DNA from: Paratractidigestivibacter sp963605405
GTDB taxonomy: Bacteria; Actinomycetota; Coriobacteriia; Coriobacteriales; Atopobiaceae
Direction: 5' to 3'
Length of the DNA stretch: 64,000 nt
NCBI GenBank assembly: GCA_963605405.1
Contig: CAVCUP010000013.1
Location: 1 to 64,000, forward strand
The translations under genes and the position numbers were made by a program. The notes below the pieces were generated by a model. It was not told the origin of the DNA and ran no database searches. It saw only the letters and a list, made by a program, of their open reading frames with translations. Of this stretch, positions 24,463 to 33,360 are shown piece after piece (the stretch's first letter is position 1; each line of letters begins with the position of its first letter).

Positions 24463-26769
24463 CTAGGCTGTATAGTCGGCCTGCTGGGCCTTCTTCGCGC
24501 TCTTGATGAGGAACTCGCGGTTGTCCTTTGTGCCCTTCAGGCCCTTGACCAGTGCGTTCGCGGCTCGCTCGGTGTTGTTCATGTTCGCGAGAACACGGCG
24601 AATGCCCCAAATAAACGGCTGGTACTCGGCGGAAAGAAGCAGCTCCTCGTTGCGTGTGCCGGAGCTCACGGGGTCGATGGCGGGGAAAATGCGGCGGTCG
24701 GCGAGGTCCCGGTCGAGCTTGAGCTCCATGTTGCCGGTTCCCTTGAACTCCTCGAAGATAACCTCATCCATCTTCGAGCCCGTATCGACGAGGGCGGAAG
24801 CGAGAATCGTGAGAGACCCACCGTTCTCGATGTTGCGCGCGGCGCCGAGGAACTTCTTGGGCGGGTAGAGAGCCGCCGAGTCTACGCCGCCGGAGAGGAT
24901 GCGCCCGCTCGCGGGCTGGGCCAGGTTGTACGCGCGGGCAAGTCGGGTAATGGAGTCGAGCACCACCACGACGTCCTCCCCCATCTCCACCAGTCGCTTC
25001 GCGTGCTCGATAACAAGCTCAGAGACGTGGGTGTGGTTGTCGGCGGGCATATCGAAGGTCGAGGCCACGACCACGCCCTTGATGGAGCGCTCCATGTCCG
25101 TGACCTCCTCGGGGCGCTCGTCGACGAGCAGGCAGAAAAGATGCACCTCGGGGTTATTGGCCGCTATGGACTGGCAGATTTTTTTGAGGACGGTGGTCTT
25201 GCCCGCCTTCGGAGGCGAGACGATAAGGCCGCGCTGGCCCTTTCCGATGGGGCTCACGAGGTCGATGGCGCGGCCCGTGATGGAGTCCTTGCCGTGCTCC
25301 ATGATCAGCGGCTCGTTGGGGAACACGGGCGTGAGGTCGCGGAAGCGCGGACGGGACTTGAGGTTCTCGGCGGGTCCGCCGTTGACGGTCGCGACCTTAA
25401 CGAGCGGCGGGTACTTGGCGTTGCCGCGACCGGGGCCGACGGTGCCGGCCACACGGTCGCCGGGACGAAGACCGAGGTTGCGAATCATCGTCTGGTGGAC
25501 GAAGCAGTCGTCGTCGCCGGCCATGTAGTTGCCGGTGCGCAGCCAGCCGAAGCCCTCGTTGCCGACCTCGAGGATGCCGTCCACGGAACGGAAGCCCTCG
25601 GCACGGGCGGCCGCGCTGTAGACGGCCTCGACGAGCTCGGCCTTACGGAGGCCGACGTAGTCGACATTGAGCTCGGCCGCCTTGGAGCGAAGGTCGGCGA
25701 CCTTCATGGCGTTCGCGTCCTCGAGCGTGAGGGACGGCTCGGTGTTGAAGTCGTTCTTGCGGTTCTTGCGGTTCTTGCGGCTGTTGCGGCCGCCGTTCTG
25801 CGGCTCGTTGCCGCTGCGGTCGTTGCCTCGATCGTTGTGGCCCCGGTCCTTCTTGCGCGCTTGGCCCTGCCCCGGGTGCGCGCCCTGCGCGGGCTGCTCG
25901 GTCTGGGCAGGCTGTGCGGATCGGCCGTCAGACGCAGGCTGCTCGGACGTCGTGCCCTGGTCGGGTGAGGCCCCCTGCTGCTCGTTGCCTTCGGCGGACG
26001 TCTGCTGCTGAGCCTTCGCCTTACGGCCTCGGCGCCTGCGCATGGCGCCCTCGGAATCTGCAGCGCCGGCATCGCCGGGGACGGCGACGGCGTCGGCTGC
26101 GGCCTCTGGAGAAGGCGCGATCCTAACCGCAGGGGGCTCGGAAGGAACGGAAGAGGCCTGGGTCGCCTCCTGAACCGTGCGGTTCAGCTCCTCGATGGAC
26201 GGCTCCGCCGGCTCATCGATGCCCTGGGCCGGAGCCTCCGGGGACTCGACCGGTTGCTTCGAGTCCTCCTGGGGCTTCGCCTTCTTGGGACGGCCGGGCC
26301 GGCGCTTGGGCTTCTCGGGAAGAGGAGCCGCATCCGTAGCTTGACCGGATGCAACGGCCATGCCTTCGGAATCAGAAGCCGAGCCTGAATCAAGAGCCGG
26401 TTTCTCCGCCGGGACGACGGACGCCGTCTCCGCGTCAACAGCCTTCACCTTACGCGGGCGACCAGGGCGCTTCTTAGGCTTCTCGGCAGGCGGGACCGCC
26501 TCAACGGGCGGCTCCTGATTCGTCTGGCTCTCCTGCGCCGCAGCATCGGTCTTCGCCTTGCGAGGGCGTCCCGGCCTGCGCTTGGGCTTTTCCGCAAGCT
26601 CAGCCCCTGACATCTCGGCAGGGGCCTCGGGCGCCGCATCCGCAGGCGAAGCCTCGTCGGCGACCTTCTTCTTACTAGTGCGCCGTGCCCTTTTCTTCGG
26701 AGCGGCCTCCTCGACGGCGGGAATACCCCGCGTCGAGTCGCTCTCGGAATCGATAGTCTCTTCAGACAT
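24463..26769 (-). CDS. rho: Transcription termination factor Rho with long AT-hook-like N-terminal region
   Basis: A 768-aa hexameric RNA helicase that ends transcription. Residues 1-340 are a charged, low-complexity extension with three near-identical AT-hook-like repeats (KRRPGRPRK-type at about 63-71, 99-107, 155-163) and an RRRRGRKAK patch (244-252). An Asn/Arg-rich tract (320-339) follows. The Rho N-terminal domain follows from about 345, then the cold-shock-like RNA-binding fold and the ATPase with P-loop SPPKAGKTT (517-525). ATG 26769 has AGAGG; the 18-codon longer frame has no site. A strong promoter lies at 26910-26938, giving a leader of about 135 nt. Long basic inserts are typical of actinobacterial Rho. 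Confidence 0.96.
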   Translation of the reverse strand: MSEETIDSESDSTRGIPAVEEAAPKKRARRTSKKKVADEASPADAAPEAPAEMSGAELAEKPKRRPGRPRKAKTDAAAQESQTNQEPPVEAVPPAEKPKKRPGRPRKVKAVDAETASVVPAEKPALDSGSASDSEGMAVASGQATDAAPLPEKPKRRPGRPKKAKPQEDSKQPVESPEAPAQGIDEPAEPSIEELNRTVQEATQASSVPSEPPAVRIAPSPEAAADAVAVPGDAGAADSEGAMRRRRGRKAKAQQQTSAEGNEQQGASPDQGTTSEQPASDGRSAQPAQTEQPAQGAHPGQGQARKKDRGHNDRGNDRSGNEPQNGGRNSRKNRKNRKNDFNTEPSLTLEDANAMKVADLRSKAAELNVDYVGLRKAELVEAVYSAAARAEGFRSVDGILEVGNEGFGWLRTGNYMAGDDDCFVHQTMIRNLGLRPGDRVAGTVGPGRGNAKYPPLVKVATVNGGPAENLKSRPRFRDLTPVFPNEPLIMEHGKDSITGRAIDLVSPIGKGQRGLIVSPPKAGKTTVLKKICQSIAANNPEVHLFCLLVDERPEEVTDMERSIKGVVVASTFDMPADNHTHVSELVIEHAKRLVEMGEDVVVVLDSITRLARAYNLAQPASGRILSGGVDSAALYPPKKFLGAARNIENGGSLTILASALVDTGSKMDEVIFEEFKGTGNMELKLDRDLADRRIFPAIDPVSSGTRNEELLLSAEYQPFIWGIRRVLANMNNTERAANALVKGLKGTKDNREFLIKSAKKAQQADYTA

Positions 26770-26909
26770 TGAGTGCCTCTCTATAAATAAATGAACCATG
26801 CGACAAATCAAGGCGTGCCGCACGCCATGAGCGCAAAATCAAAAACAAAATGTGAGCAATCAAGATGATTATGCCCGAGGAACAGCTAAAGCACCCCCGA
26901 ACAGGTCGA

Positions 26910-26938
26910 ACTATAGCAGTTACCCTGCGGATACGCAA
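26910..26938 (-). promoter_or_regulatory. Sigma70-type promoter of rho
   Basis: On the minus strand TTGCGT (complement of 26933-26938), a 17-bp spacer and TATAGT (complement of 26910-26915). Predicted start is near 26903, giving a leader of about 135 nt before the rho ATG. Confidence 0.7.
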
Positions 26939-27504
26939 ACAAGGGGCATAGATTCCGATGTGCCCCGAACGCAATGAGGCAACGCATGAACCGATTAAGC
27001 CAATATGGCCAATGACCACGCATATAAGCCGGGCCTTCGACAGCTCGCGGGACGCGAAAATTTGAGACGGCGGCAGTTTTTTGCAGGTGCCCCGAGTAGA
27101 CCCGCGCCCAGGAATCGAAGAGCCGCAGGTAAACGCGCCACTCGGAATTCGTCCGCATGGGCCGAGCGGCAAAACTGCCGCCGTCGCCGTTTTAGCAGGT
27201 GTCGGCGAGGCCGAATGGCTCAAGCCATGGGCCATAAACGCCAGACACAGCCTCAAAAACCGCCAACGGCCGCAGCTTATCCGAGAAGAACACGGGACCC
27301 GCGTCGCTCGCACTTCTTCCACCTGCGAATCTGCAAAAAAGCGTGCATGCAACCGCGTCAACAGCTCCCGCAGCCGCTAAAGAACGGGGAGATGTCGATC
27401 ACATAGCAAAACGACGCGCCGGCAAGCAAGCAAACGAATCGAAAAAACAGCACACGCGCGTCATTTCGGGGAGGCATGCCCCGTTAAGCGAAGCAACAGA
27501 GAAG
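26939..27504. other. Noncoding region upstream of rho with inverted repeat
   Basis: No credible gene is seen in either strand; open frames here lack ribosome sites and family character. The notable element is a perfect 15-bp inverted pair, GACGGCGGCAGTTTT (27066-27080) and AAAACTGCCGCCGTC (27171-27185), 90 bp apart. Two TTTT-GCAGGTG-like segments lie next to the arms, at 27080-27089 and 27193-27204. The stretch may be a decayed region or hold a regulatory element. Confidence 0.45.
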
Positions 27505-27506
27505 GA

Positions 27507-27526
27507 CCCCGCGACTTGACGCGGGG
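27507..27526 (-). terminator. Terminator hairpin after the MarR-like gene
   Basis: Stem CCCCGCG (27507-27513) and CGCGGGG (27520-27526) lie 15 bp beyond the stop codon. The T-run is weak on the minus strand. Confidence 0.65.
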
Positions 27527-27541
27527 CCCTTTGTGAACTCA

Positions 27542-28231
27542 TTATGCCTTCTGCTCCTGAGCGCGCCGCACCTTCCTGCGAACGACGAGCGCCTCGATCT
27601 GGGCCTTAAGCTCCTCCGCACGGGCACGACCGGTCTCGGACAGCGTGACGCTGGTCGTGTGCGCGCCGCCGCTCGTGCGCGTGCGCTCAACCAGGCCGAG
27701 CTCGGCCAGCGAAGAGACGCTCATAGAGACCGTGGGTTGCAAAAGCCCAAGGGCCTCCACGAGCTCCATGATCGTGAGGGCCCCTTGCTCGGACGTGAGT
27801 ATTCCGAGAAGGACGAGGTCGCCGGCCTTGCAGAACACGGAGCCCATTGCGTCGACGTACTTGCAGATGCGCTCAGGCGTGGTTCGGGAAAGGGACTTGC
27901 CGCTCTGAATCTGAACCCTCGTGAGGGTGGAGAGCCTGGCCACGGCTTCGCGACCGGCCTCGGTAATGCTGCAGACGACGTTGCGGCGGTCCTTGTCGCC
28001 CTCTCCGCGGGAAATATAACCCAGGCGCGCAAGGTGGTTCGTGCGGTGGGTCATCGTGGGGCGCAGCGCTCCCTGATACTCAGCGATCGCGGAGGTCTTA
28101 ACCGGCGCGTCGGAAACCTCAAGTCTACAGAGAATCGCATACTCCTCGAACGTGAGGCGCTCAGAGGAGTCGATCGACTGCCGAACGATGTTATAGGACC
28201 TTCTTACCGACATGAACTCACGTAAATCCAT
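27542..28231 (-). CDS. MarR-family regulator with two winged-helix domains
   Basis: A 229-aa DNA-binding protein. A first MarR-like winged helix spans about 24-110, with recognition helix around LRPTMTHRTNHLARLGYI and wing GEGDKDRRNVVCSITEAG. A second, similar unit spans about 135-210 (LLQPTVSMSVSSLAELGLV, wing TSGGAHTTSVTLSETG). Normal MarR proteins are about 150 aa with one such domain and dimerise, so this looks like a fused tandem. ATG 28231 is chosen for the GG-rich site just upstream; ATG 28213 is an alternative. It has no divergent target gene; argS lies behind it. The ligand is unknown. Confidence 0.82.
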   Translation of the reverse strand: MDLREFMSVRRSYNIVRQSIDSSERLTFEEYAILCRLEVSDAPVKTSAIAEYQGALRPTMTHRTNHLARLGYISRGEGDKDRRNVVCSITEAGREAVARLSTLTRVQIQSGKSLSRTTPERICKYVDAMGSVFCKAGDLVLLGILTSEQGALTIMELVEALGLLQPTVSMSVSSLAELGLVERTRTSGGAHTTSVTLSETGRARAEELKAQIEALVVRRKVRRAQEQKA

Positions 28232-28400
28232 GTTCCAACCCCGCAAAAAACTCGAAACTCTTCGCCATGCTCACGGCCCGCTTTTAAACAAAGCGCCGCT
28301 CACGCCGATGGATTATACGAAACGTGCACGGGGGTTTGGGCAACCCCCGTGCACGGTACATAAAATAGAAATATAAATCTCTTTAAAGAAACAGCCGGGC

Positions 28401-30242
28401 CTACATCGACTGCGGGGCGCTCACGCCGATAGTGTTGAGCGTGATGGCGAGGACGCGGCGGCATGCGTCGACGGCGGCCAGGCGAGCACGCGAGAGGTCC
28501 TCATCGAGCGGGCGCCCGGCGCCGGGAAGCACCTGGCAGGCGGCATAGAAGGAGTGGAAATGGGCCGCGAGCTCCTCGGCGTAGTGCGTGAGACGGAACG
28601 GGGCGCGGTCGCGGGCGCAGGACTCGATGAGGCCGGGGAGCTCGGCCAGCTTGCGCGCGAGCGCGGCCTCGGTCGGGTCGGTGAGAAGGCCGAGGTCATA
28701 GCTCTCGCCGACGGCGCGGGCGGCGACCTCGTCCATCCCGAGCTCCACGGCCTCGTCCAGCTCGACGCCGGCCGCGCGGCGCAGGATCGAGCAGATGCGC
28801 GCATGCGCGTACTGGACGTAGTACACCGGGTTCGTGTTGTCCTGGCGCTTAACGGCCTCGATGTCGAAATCGATCATCTGGTTGTTCGACTTGGCGACGA
28901 GCGTATAGCGCGTGGCGTCGGGACCGACCTCGGCCAGCAGCTCGTCGAAGGTGACCATGGTGCCCTTGCGCTTGCTCATGCGCACCGGCACGCCGTTGCG
29001 CAGCAGGTTGACGAGCTGCCCGAGCACGACCTCGAACTGGTCGGGGTAGCCGAGCGCCTCGCACACGGACTGGATGCGCTTGATATAGCCGTGATGGTCG
29101 GCGCCCCACAGGTCGATAACGTGGTCGACGCGCTGGAACTTATTCCAGTGATAGGCCACGTCGGAAGCGAAGTAGGTGTAGTCGCCGTTGGTCTTGATAA
29201 GGACGCGGTCCTTGTCGTCGCCGAAGGTCGTGGAACGGAACCAAACCGCCCCCGCCTCGTCGCGGTAGACGTGGCCGAGCTCCTCGAGCTTGCCGAGGGC
29301 GCGGTCCACGGCGGAGGTGCCGTCCTCGTCCTTGTCATAGAGGCTGCGCTCGGAGAACCACTGGTCGAAGTCGCAACGGGCCGTGTGGCAGGTCTCGCGG
29401 ATGGAGTCGAGCATCATACGGTAGCCGCGCTCGCGGAAAGAGGCGCAACGCTCGTCCTCGCAAACGGACGCGAGGCCGTCGGCGTCGAGGCCGACGAAGC
29501 GCGCCGCGAGGTCGACGATGTAGTCGCCGGCGTAGGCGTTGCCGCCGAGCGCCTCGTTGAAGGCGTCGGTGTAGGGGTGGGTCTCGGGGTGCTCGTCGTC
29601 CTCGTCGGCGACATAGGCCTCGCGGTCGGCGAGGAGGACCTCAACGGCGCCCTCGACCGTCTTGCCCTCCCCCATCAACTCAAGAATCTGCAGGTAGCGC
29701 TTAGAGATCGAGTGACCGAACACGTCCATCTGGGAGCCGTGGTCGTTGATGTAATACTCGCGCTCGACGTCGTAGCCCGCACGCTCGAGGACGTTGCAGA
29801 GGGAGTCGCCGAGAGCGGCCCAGCGCCCGTGACCGATGTGGAGCGGGCCCACGGGGTTTGCGGAGACGAACTCGACCTGGACCTTCTGGCCGGCCCCGGC
29901 ATCGGAACGGGCGAAGTCGTCGCCGGATTCGCGCACGACTCGGAAGATGTCGTTGGCGGAGGCCGCGTTCAGGTAGAAGTTGATGAAGCCGGGGCCCGCG
30001 ACCTCGACCTTGGCGAGCGCGGGGTCCTCAGGCAGGTTGGAAACAATGGCGGAGGCGATCTTCGCGGGCGCGCAGCGGGCGAGCTTGGCAGAGCGCATGG
30101 CGACCGTGGAGGACCAGTCGCCGTTGGCGGAGTCTGCGGGGCGCTCGAATCCCATGTCCGCCACATCGAACTGAGGCAGGTCGCCTGCGGACTGAGCCGC
30201 CGCGATGGCAGCGCGGACGAGTTCTTCGAGCTTCTCGGGCAT
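28401..30242 (-). CDS. argS: Arginine-tRNA ligase
   Basis: A 613-aa class I synthetase charging tRNA-Arg. The HIGH motif appears as PLHIGHGRW and the KMSKS motif as RMSKRKGTM. The N-terminal Add-1 domain and C-terminal DALR anticodon-binding domain fill the normal length. ATG 30242 is the only reasonable start. It is followed by a 150-bp gap before the MarR-like gene and is probably transcribed alone or with pncB upstream (164-bp gap). Confidence 0.97.
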   Translation of the reverse strand: MPEKLEELVRAAIAAAQSAGDLPQFDVADMGFERPADSANGDWSSTVAMRSAKLARCAPAKIASAIVSNLPEDPALAKVEVAGPGFINFYLNAASANDIFRVVRESGDDFARSDAGAGQKVQVEFVSANPVGPLHIGHGRWAALGDSLCNVLERAGYDVEREYYINDHGSQMDVFGHSISKRYLQILELMGEGKTVEGAVEVLLADREAYVADEDDEHPETHPYTDAFNEALGGNAYAGDYIVDLAARFVGLDADGLASVCEDERCASFRERGYRMMLDSIRETCHTARCDFDQWFSERSLYDKDEDGTSAVDRALGKLEELGHVYRDEAGAVWFRSTTFGDDKDRVLIKTNGDYTYFASDVAYHWNKFQRVDHVIDLWGADHHGYIKRIQSVCEALGYPDQFEVVLGQLVNLLRNGVPVRMSKRKGTMVTFDELLAEVGPDATRYTLVAKSNNQMIDFDIEAVKRQDNTNPVYYVQYAHARICSILRRAAGVELDEAVELGMDEVAARAVGESYDLGLLTDPTEAALARKLAELPGLIESCARDRAPFRLTHYAEELAAHFHSFYAACQVLPGAGRPLDEDLSRARLAAVDACRRVLAITLNTIGVSAPQSM

Positions 30243-30406
30243 AAGTCGTCTCCAAACGTAGAAAGAGTAAAAAAGCCGCTAAATTCTACCAGATGGGCGC
30301 GCCCATCGATAAAGGCGTCGTCCGATTAGGCCGGCGGGCAATAGCGTCGGAAGGGCGCAGGGCCCCGTCGAGGCCGGATACCCAGGGAACGGCCCGGGAC
30401 ACGGTG

Positions 30407-31897
30407 CTAGAAACCCCGTCCAGCTCGACCGGAGCCGCGGCGTTCCTCGGCCGAAAGGTCGTGGCGGAGCTTGGCCAGGCCGAGCTCGAGGCCCACGGGA
30501 TAGCTCTGAGGGTTGAGGAAGCGGGTGATCGCGGGGTCAAGATGCATGATCGCGCTCTTGCAGCGCTCGCGCGCCTCCTCGATATTCCCGCGCCCGGCCT
30601 CGGTCGCGTGCCCATGCTCCACGATGCGCGAGAGCAGCTCGCGGGGCTCGCCGGCAAGGTCGTAGGACTGATACGTGTCGAGGATATCGATCATTTCCTC
30701 GAGGCCGGGCTCGCGCCCCTCCTCGCAAATCATGTCAGCCGTGGGGCAGCCGGCGTCGTCGTAGAAGCGCAGGACATGCTGGATGCCCGGGATGGTGCGC
30801 TTATAGGCCTGCTCGGAGAGCTTGATCACCGGCCGCCAAGGCTCGTCGCCGCCGGCGCGTATGGCGGAGAGCTTGTACACGCCGCCAAGGCTCGGCTGGG
30901 GGTCGCAGGTCGCGAGCTTGGTGCCGACGCCGAAGGAGTCGATGGGCGCCCCCTGGGCAAAGAGCGACTGGATCGTGTACTCATCGAGGTCGTTCGAGAC
31001 CGAGATCTTCACATACGGGAGACCCGCCTCGTCGAAAGCGGCGCGGGCATCCTTGGAGAGCTTCGCGAGGTCGCCCGAGTCGATGCGGACGGCAGAGAGC
31101 CTCTCGCCGCGCTGCTCCATCTCCTTTGCGCAGGTGATGGCGTTCTGGATGCCCTGATGCACGTCGTAGGTGTCGAGCAGCAGGCAGCAGTTCTTCGGGC
31201 TCGAATTCGCGAACGCGCGGAAGGCGTCGAGCTCGTTCGTGAAGGCCATGACCCAAGAGTGGGCATGGGTGCCGAACACGGGGATGCCGTAGATCTTTCC
31301 CGCGAGCACGTTGGAGGTCGAGGAGGCGCCCGCGATATAGGACGCGCGCGCGACGGCGAGCCCGCCGTCGGGGCCCTGGGCGCGACGCAGGCCGAAGTCG
31401 GAGACGGGATGGCCCTCCGCCGCCTTGACCACGCGCGCGGTCTTCGTGGCCACGAGCGTCTGGAAGTTCACGAGATTGAGAAGGGCCGTCTCGACCAGCT
31501 GACAATCGATGATCGGGCCCATGATGCGCACCATGGGCTCGCGGGGGAACACAACCTCGCCCTCCGCGACGGCATCGATGGTGAGGTCGAGCCTGTGGCC
31601 GCGCAAATACTCGAGAAAGCCCTCCTTGAACATCGGCCCGCCGCCGGGAGCCGCGAGGCCCGCGAGATACTCGATGTCCTCGTCCGTGAAGCAGAAGTTC
31701 TCCACGAGGTCCGCGAGCTGGCCCGTGCCGCAAGCGACTCCGTAGCCGCCGCCGAAGGGGTTCTCGCGGAAGAAGGCGTTGAAGCAGGCTTCCGAGGACG
31801 CGAGGCCCGACTCCCAGAACCCTTGGGCCATGGTGAGCTCGTAGAGGTCCGTGTTCAGGCAGACATCGGTCGGCTTAGTGCGGTCGGTGAGCGACAT
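30407..31897 (-). CDS. pncB: Nicotinate phosphoribosyltransferase
   Basis: A 496-aa enzyme of NAD salvage, joining nicotinate to PRPP to give nicotinate mononucleotide with ATP. The N-terminal NTDLYELTMAQGF motif and EACFNAFFRENPFGGGYGV are typical, and the barrel contains the RIDSGDLAKLS segment that binds phosphoribosyl. Size fits the bacterial/eukaryal NAPRT class. It lies 24 bp downstream of a small membrane-anchored coiled-coil gene, suggesting co-transcription. Confidence 0.93.
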   Translation of the reverse strand: MSLTDRTKPTDVCLNTDLYELTMAQGFWESGLASSEACFNAFFRENPFGGGYGVACGTGQLADLVENFCFTDEDIEYLAGLAAPGGGPMFKEGFLEYLRGHRLDLTIDAVAEGEVVFPREPMVRIMGPIIDCQLVETALLNLVNFQTLVATKTARVVKAAEGHPVSDFGLRRAQGPDGGLAVARASYIAGASSTSNVLAGKIYGIPVFGTHAHSWVMAFTNELDAFRAFANSSPKNCCLLLDTYDVHQGIQNAITCAKEMEQRGERLSAVRIDSGDLAKLSKDARAAFDEAGLPYVKISVSNDLDEYTIQSLFAQGAPIDSFGVGTKLATCDPQPSLGGVYKLSAIRAGGDEPWRPVIKLSEQAYKRTIPGIQHVLRFYDDAGCPTADMICEEGREPGLEEMIDILDTYQSYDLAGEPRELLSRIVEHGHATEAGRGNIEEARERCKSAIMHLDPAITRFLNPQSYPVGLELGLAKLRHDLSAEERRGSGRAGRGF

Positions 31898-31920
31898 GGG
31901 TACTCCTAGCCCTCGGTTAC

Positions 31921-32250
31921 CTATCCCAGGATGTTCATAAGGAGAAAAACGGCGGCCACGCCGACAACCGCGAGAATGACGATCTTCTGTCCGGGCGCCA
32001 TCTTAAGGTCGTCGTCGGGCTCCATGAACTTACGTGCGCTCTCGAGGTCCGCCGCTTCCTCCGCGTGCGCGCGGGCGGCGTCCTCGCGCGCCCCGGCGGC
32101 CTTCGCCGCCCGCGCCTTCTCGGCTCGGAGCTGCTCCAGCTCGGCCCGCTCGCGCTCGTCGCGGGCCGCCTGCTCGCGCGCGGCCTTCTCGGCCCGGAGC
32201 TGCTCCAGCTCGGCCCGCTCCTCTTCGCTCAGCCCCTCAGTTTGTGCCAT
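31921..32250 (-). CDS. Small coiled-coil protein with C-terminal membrane anchor
   Basis: A 109-aa protein, not assigned to a family. Residues 8-75 are a Glu/Arg/Ala-rich helix with the repeated AELEQLRAEKA segment (twice), predicted coiled coil. A hydrophobic span near the C-terminus (IVILAVVGVAAVFLLMNIL) makes it tail-anchored. ATG 32250 has GGGAGC upstream; upstream in-frame starts are not supported. It lies just before pncB. Its topology resembles the much larger coiled-coil protein at 56452-57819. Confidence 0.65.
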   Translation of the reverse strand: MAQTEGLSEEERAELEQLRAEKAAREQAARDERERAELEQLRAEKARAAKAAGAREDAARAHAEEAADLESARKFMEPDDDLKMAPGQKIVILAVVGVAAVFLLMNILG

Positions 32251-32281
32251 GGATGCTCCCGGGATCGATTGCATACTCACC

Positions 32282-32301
32282 GCGCCGGGGCACCCCGGCG
32301 C
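32282..32301. terminator. Short GC-rich hairpin
   Basis: GCGCCGGGG and CCCCGGCGC with almost no loop lie between the radical SAM gene and the small coiled-coil gene. There is no T-run; it could be a terminator or a structural element. Confidence 0.35.
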
Positions 32302-32391
32302 AGTTAACAACAAACGAATATACCCCTTTGGGGGCCGAGCGGGGACGCGCGGCCTTCTCGCGGATTCACAGGGAGATGGCGAGGCGACGAA

Positions 32392-33360
32392 TCAATCCGT
32401 GTGCTCGGCCACGCCCGTGGCGTCGAACTCCGGGACGAAGCTCTCCGAGACCGTGCCGCCCTCCTGCCACCAGATTCGCTCGAAGCCGAGATCGTCTGCA
32501 TGGCAGAGCGCGATCTCGTACTCGTCCTCGGGAACCGTGCCGGAGAGCTCGCCGCCGGCGCGCCGGCAATCCTCGTTGGGCGTGTACTGATTCATGAGCG
32601 AGAGATCCGCGCGATTGCCGCAGATGTCCCATATACGCTCGAGCGACCCGAGAGTGTTCTCGAGCTGGCCCGGAAGCATGAGATGCCGCACGATGACGCC
32701 CCGCTTCATAAGGCCCGTCCGCTCGTCCACCAGTCGGCCGCCCGCGCTCTCGACGAGCCCGGCCATCGCATCGAGCGCGGCGGCGGCGACCTCGGGATAG
32801 TCCGGGGCAACAGAAAGCCGCCGGGCGAGGTCGGAGCCGCAGTACTTGAAATCAGGGAGCCAGACGTCTACGACATCGCCCATGGACCGCACGGTCTCCA
32901 CGAGCTCGTAGCCGCCCGTGTTGCAAACGACCGGCAACGTGAGCCCCAGTTCCCGGGCCGTGAGCACGGCCTCGCGCACCGTCGGGCCGAAGTGCAGGGC
33001 CGTCACGAGGTTGATGTTCGCGGCGCCCTGAGCCTGGAGCTCGAGCATCATCCTAGCCAGGCGTTGCCCGGTGATGTCCACGCCGAAGCGCCCCGTGGAT
33101 ATCCGGTGGTTCTGGCAAAAGACGCAGCGAAGCGTGCAACCCGAGAAGAAGATGGCCCCCGAGCCGACATCGCCGGAGATGGGAGGCTCCTCCCAGAAGT
33201 GAAGCGCGCTGCGGGCGGCGCGCACGGAAGACGCCACACCGCAGAAGCCGAGCTTGCCGGCGGCGCGATCGGCGCCGCAGCGACGGGGACAAAGCGCACA
33301 GGAGACGTACGCATCCTCGCCGAAACCGGCGCGCGTATCTTGCGAAGAAACGACGGCCAC
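32392..33360 (-). CDS. Radical SAM protein, PflA-like (COG1313 type)
   Basis: About 322 aa. The radical SAM cluster motif is CTLRCVFC (CxxxCxxC), preceded by an N-terminal cysteine-rich stretch CALCPRRCGADR...GFCG that may bind a second metal site. The sequence resembles the putative pyruvate formate-lyase activating-enzyme family of unknown target rather than true PflA. The start is taken as GTG 33360, which overlaps the stop of the upstream glycosyltransferase gene (TAGTG) with GGGAG before it; GTG 33378 is an alternative. It is translationally coupled to the WecA/TagO-like gene. No pfl gene is nearby. Confidence 0.85.
   Translation of the reverse strand: MAVVSSQDTRAGFGEDAYVSCALCPRRCGADRAAGKLGFCGVASSVRAARSALHFWEEPPISGDVGSGAIFFSGCTLRCVFCQNHRISTGRFGVDITGQRLARMMLELQAQGAANINLVTALHFGPTVREAVLTARELGLTLPVVCNTGGYELVETVRSMGDVVDVWLPDFKYCGSDLARRLSVAPDYPEVAAAALDAMAGLVESAGGRLVDERTGLMKRGVIVRHLMLPGQLENTLGSLERIWDICGNRADLSLMNQYTPNEDCRRAGGELSGTVPEDEYEIALCHADDLGFERIWWQEGGTVSESFVPEFDATGVAEHTD

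Noticed and set aside
26762..27361. A 199-codon frame upstream of rho on the minus strand
   Set aside because: It runs over the rho promoter and leader, has no ribosome site, and no recognisable domain.
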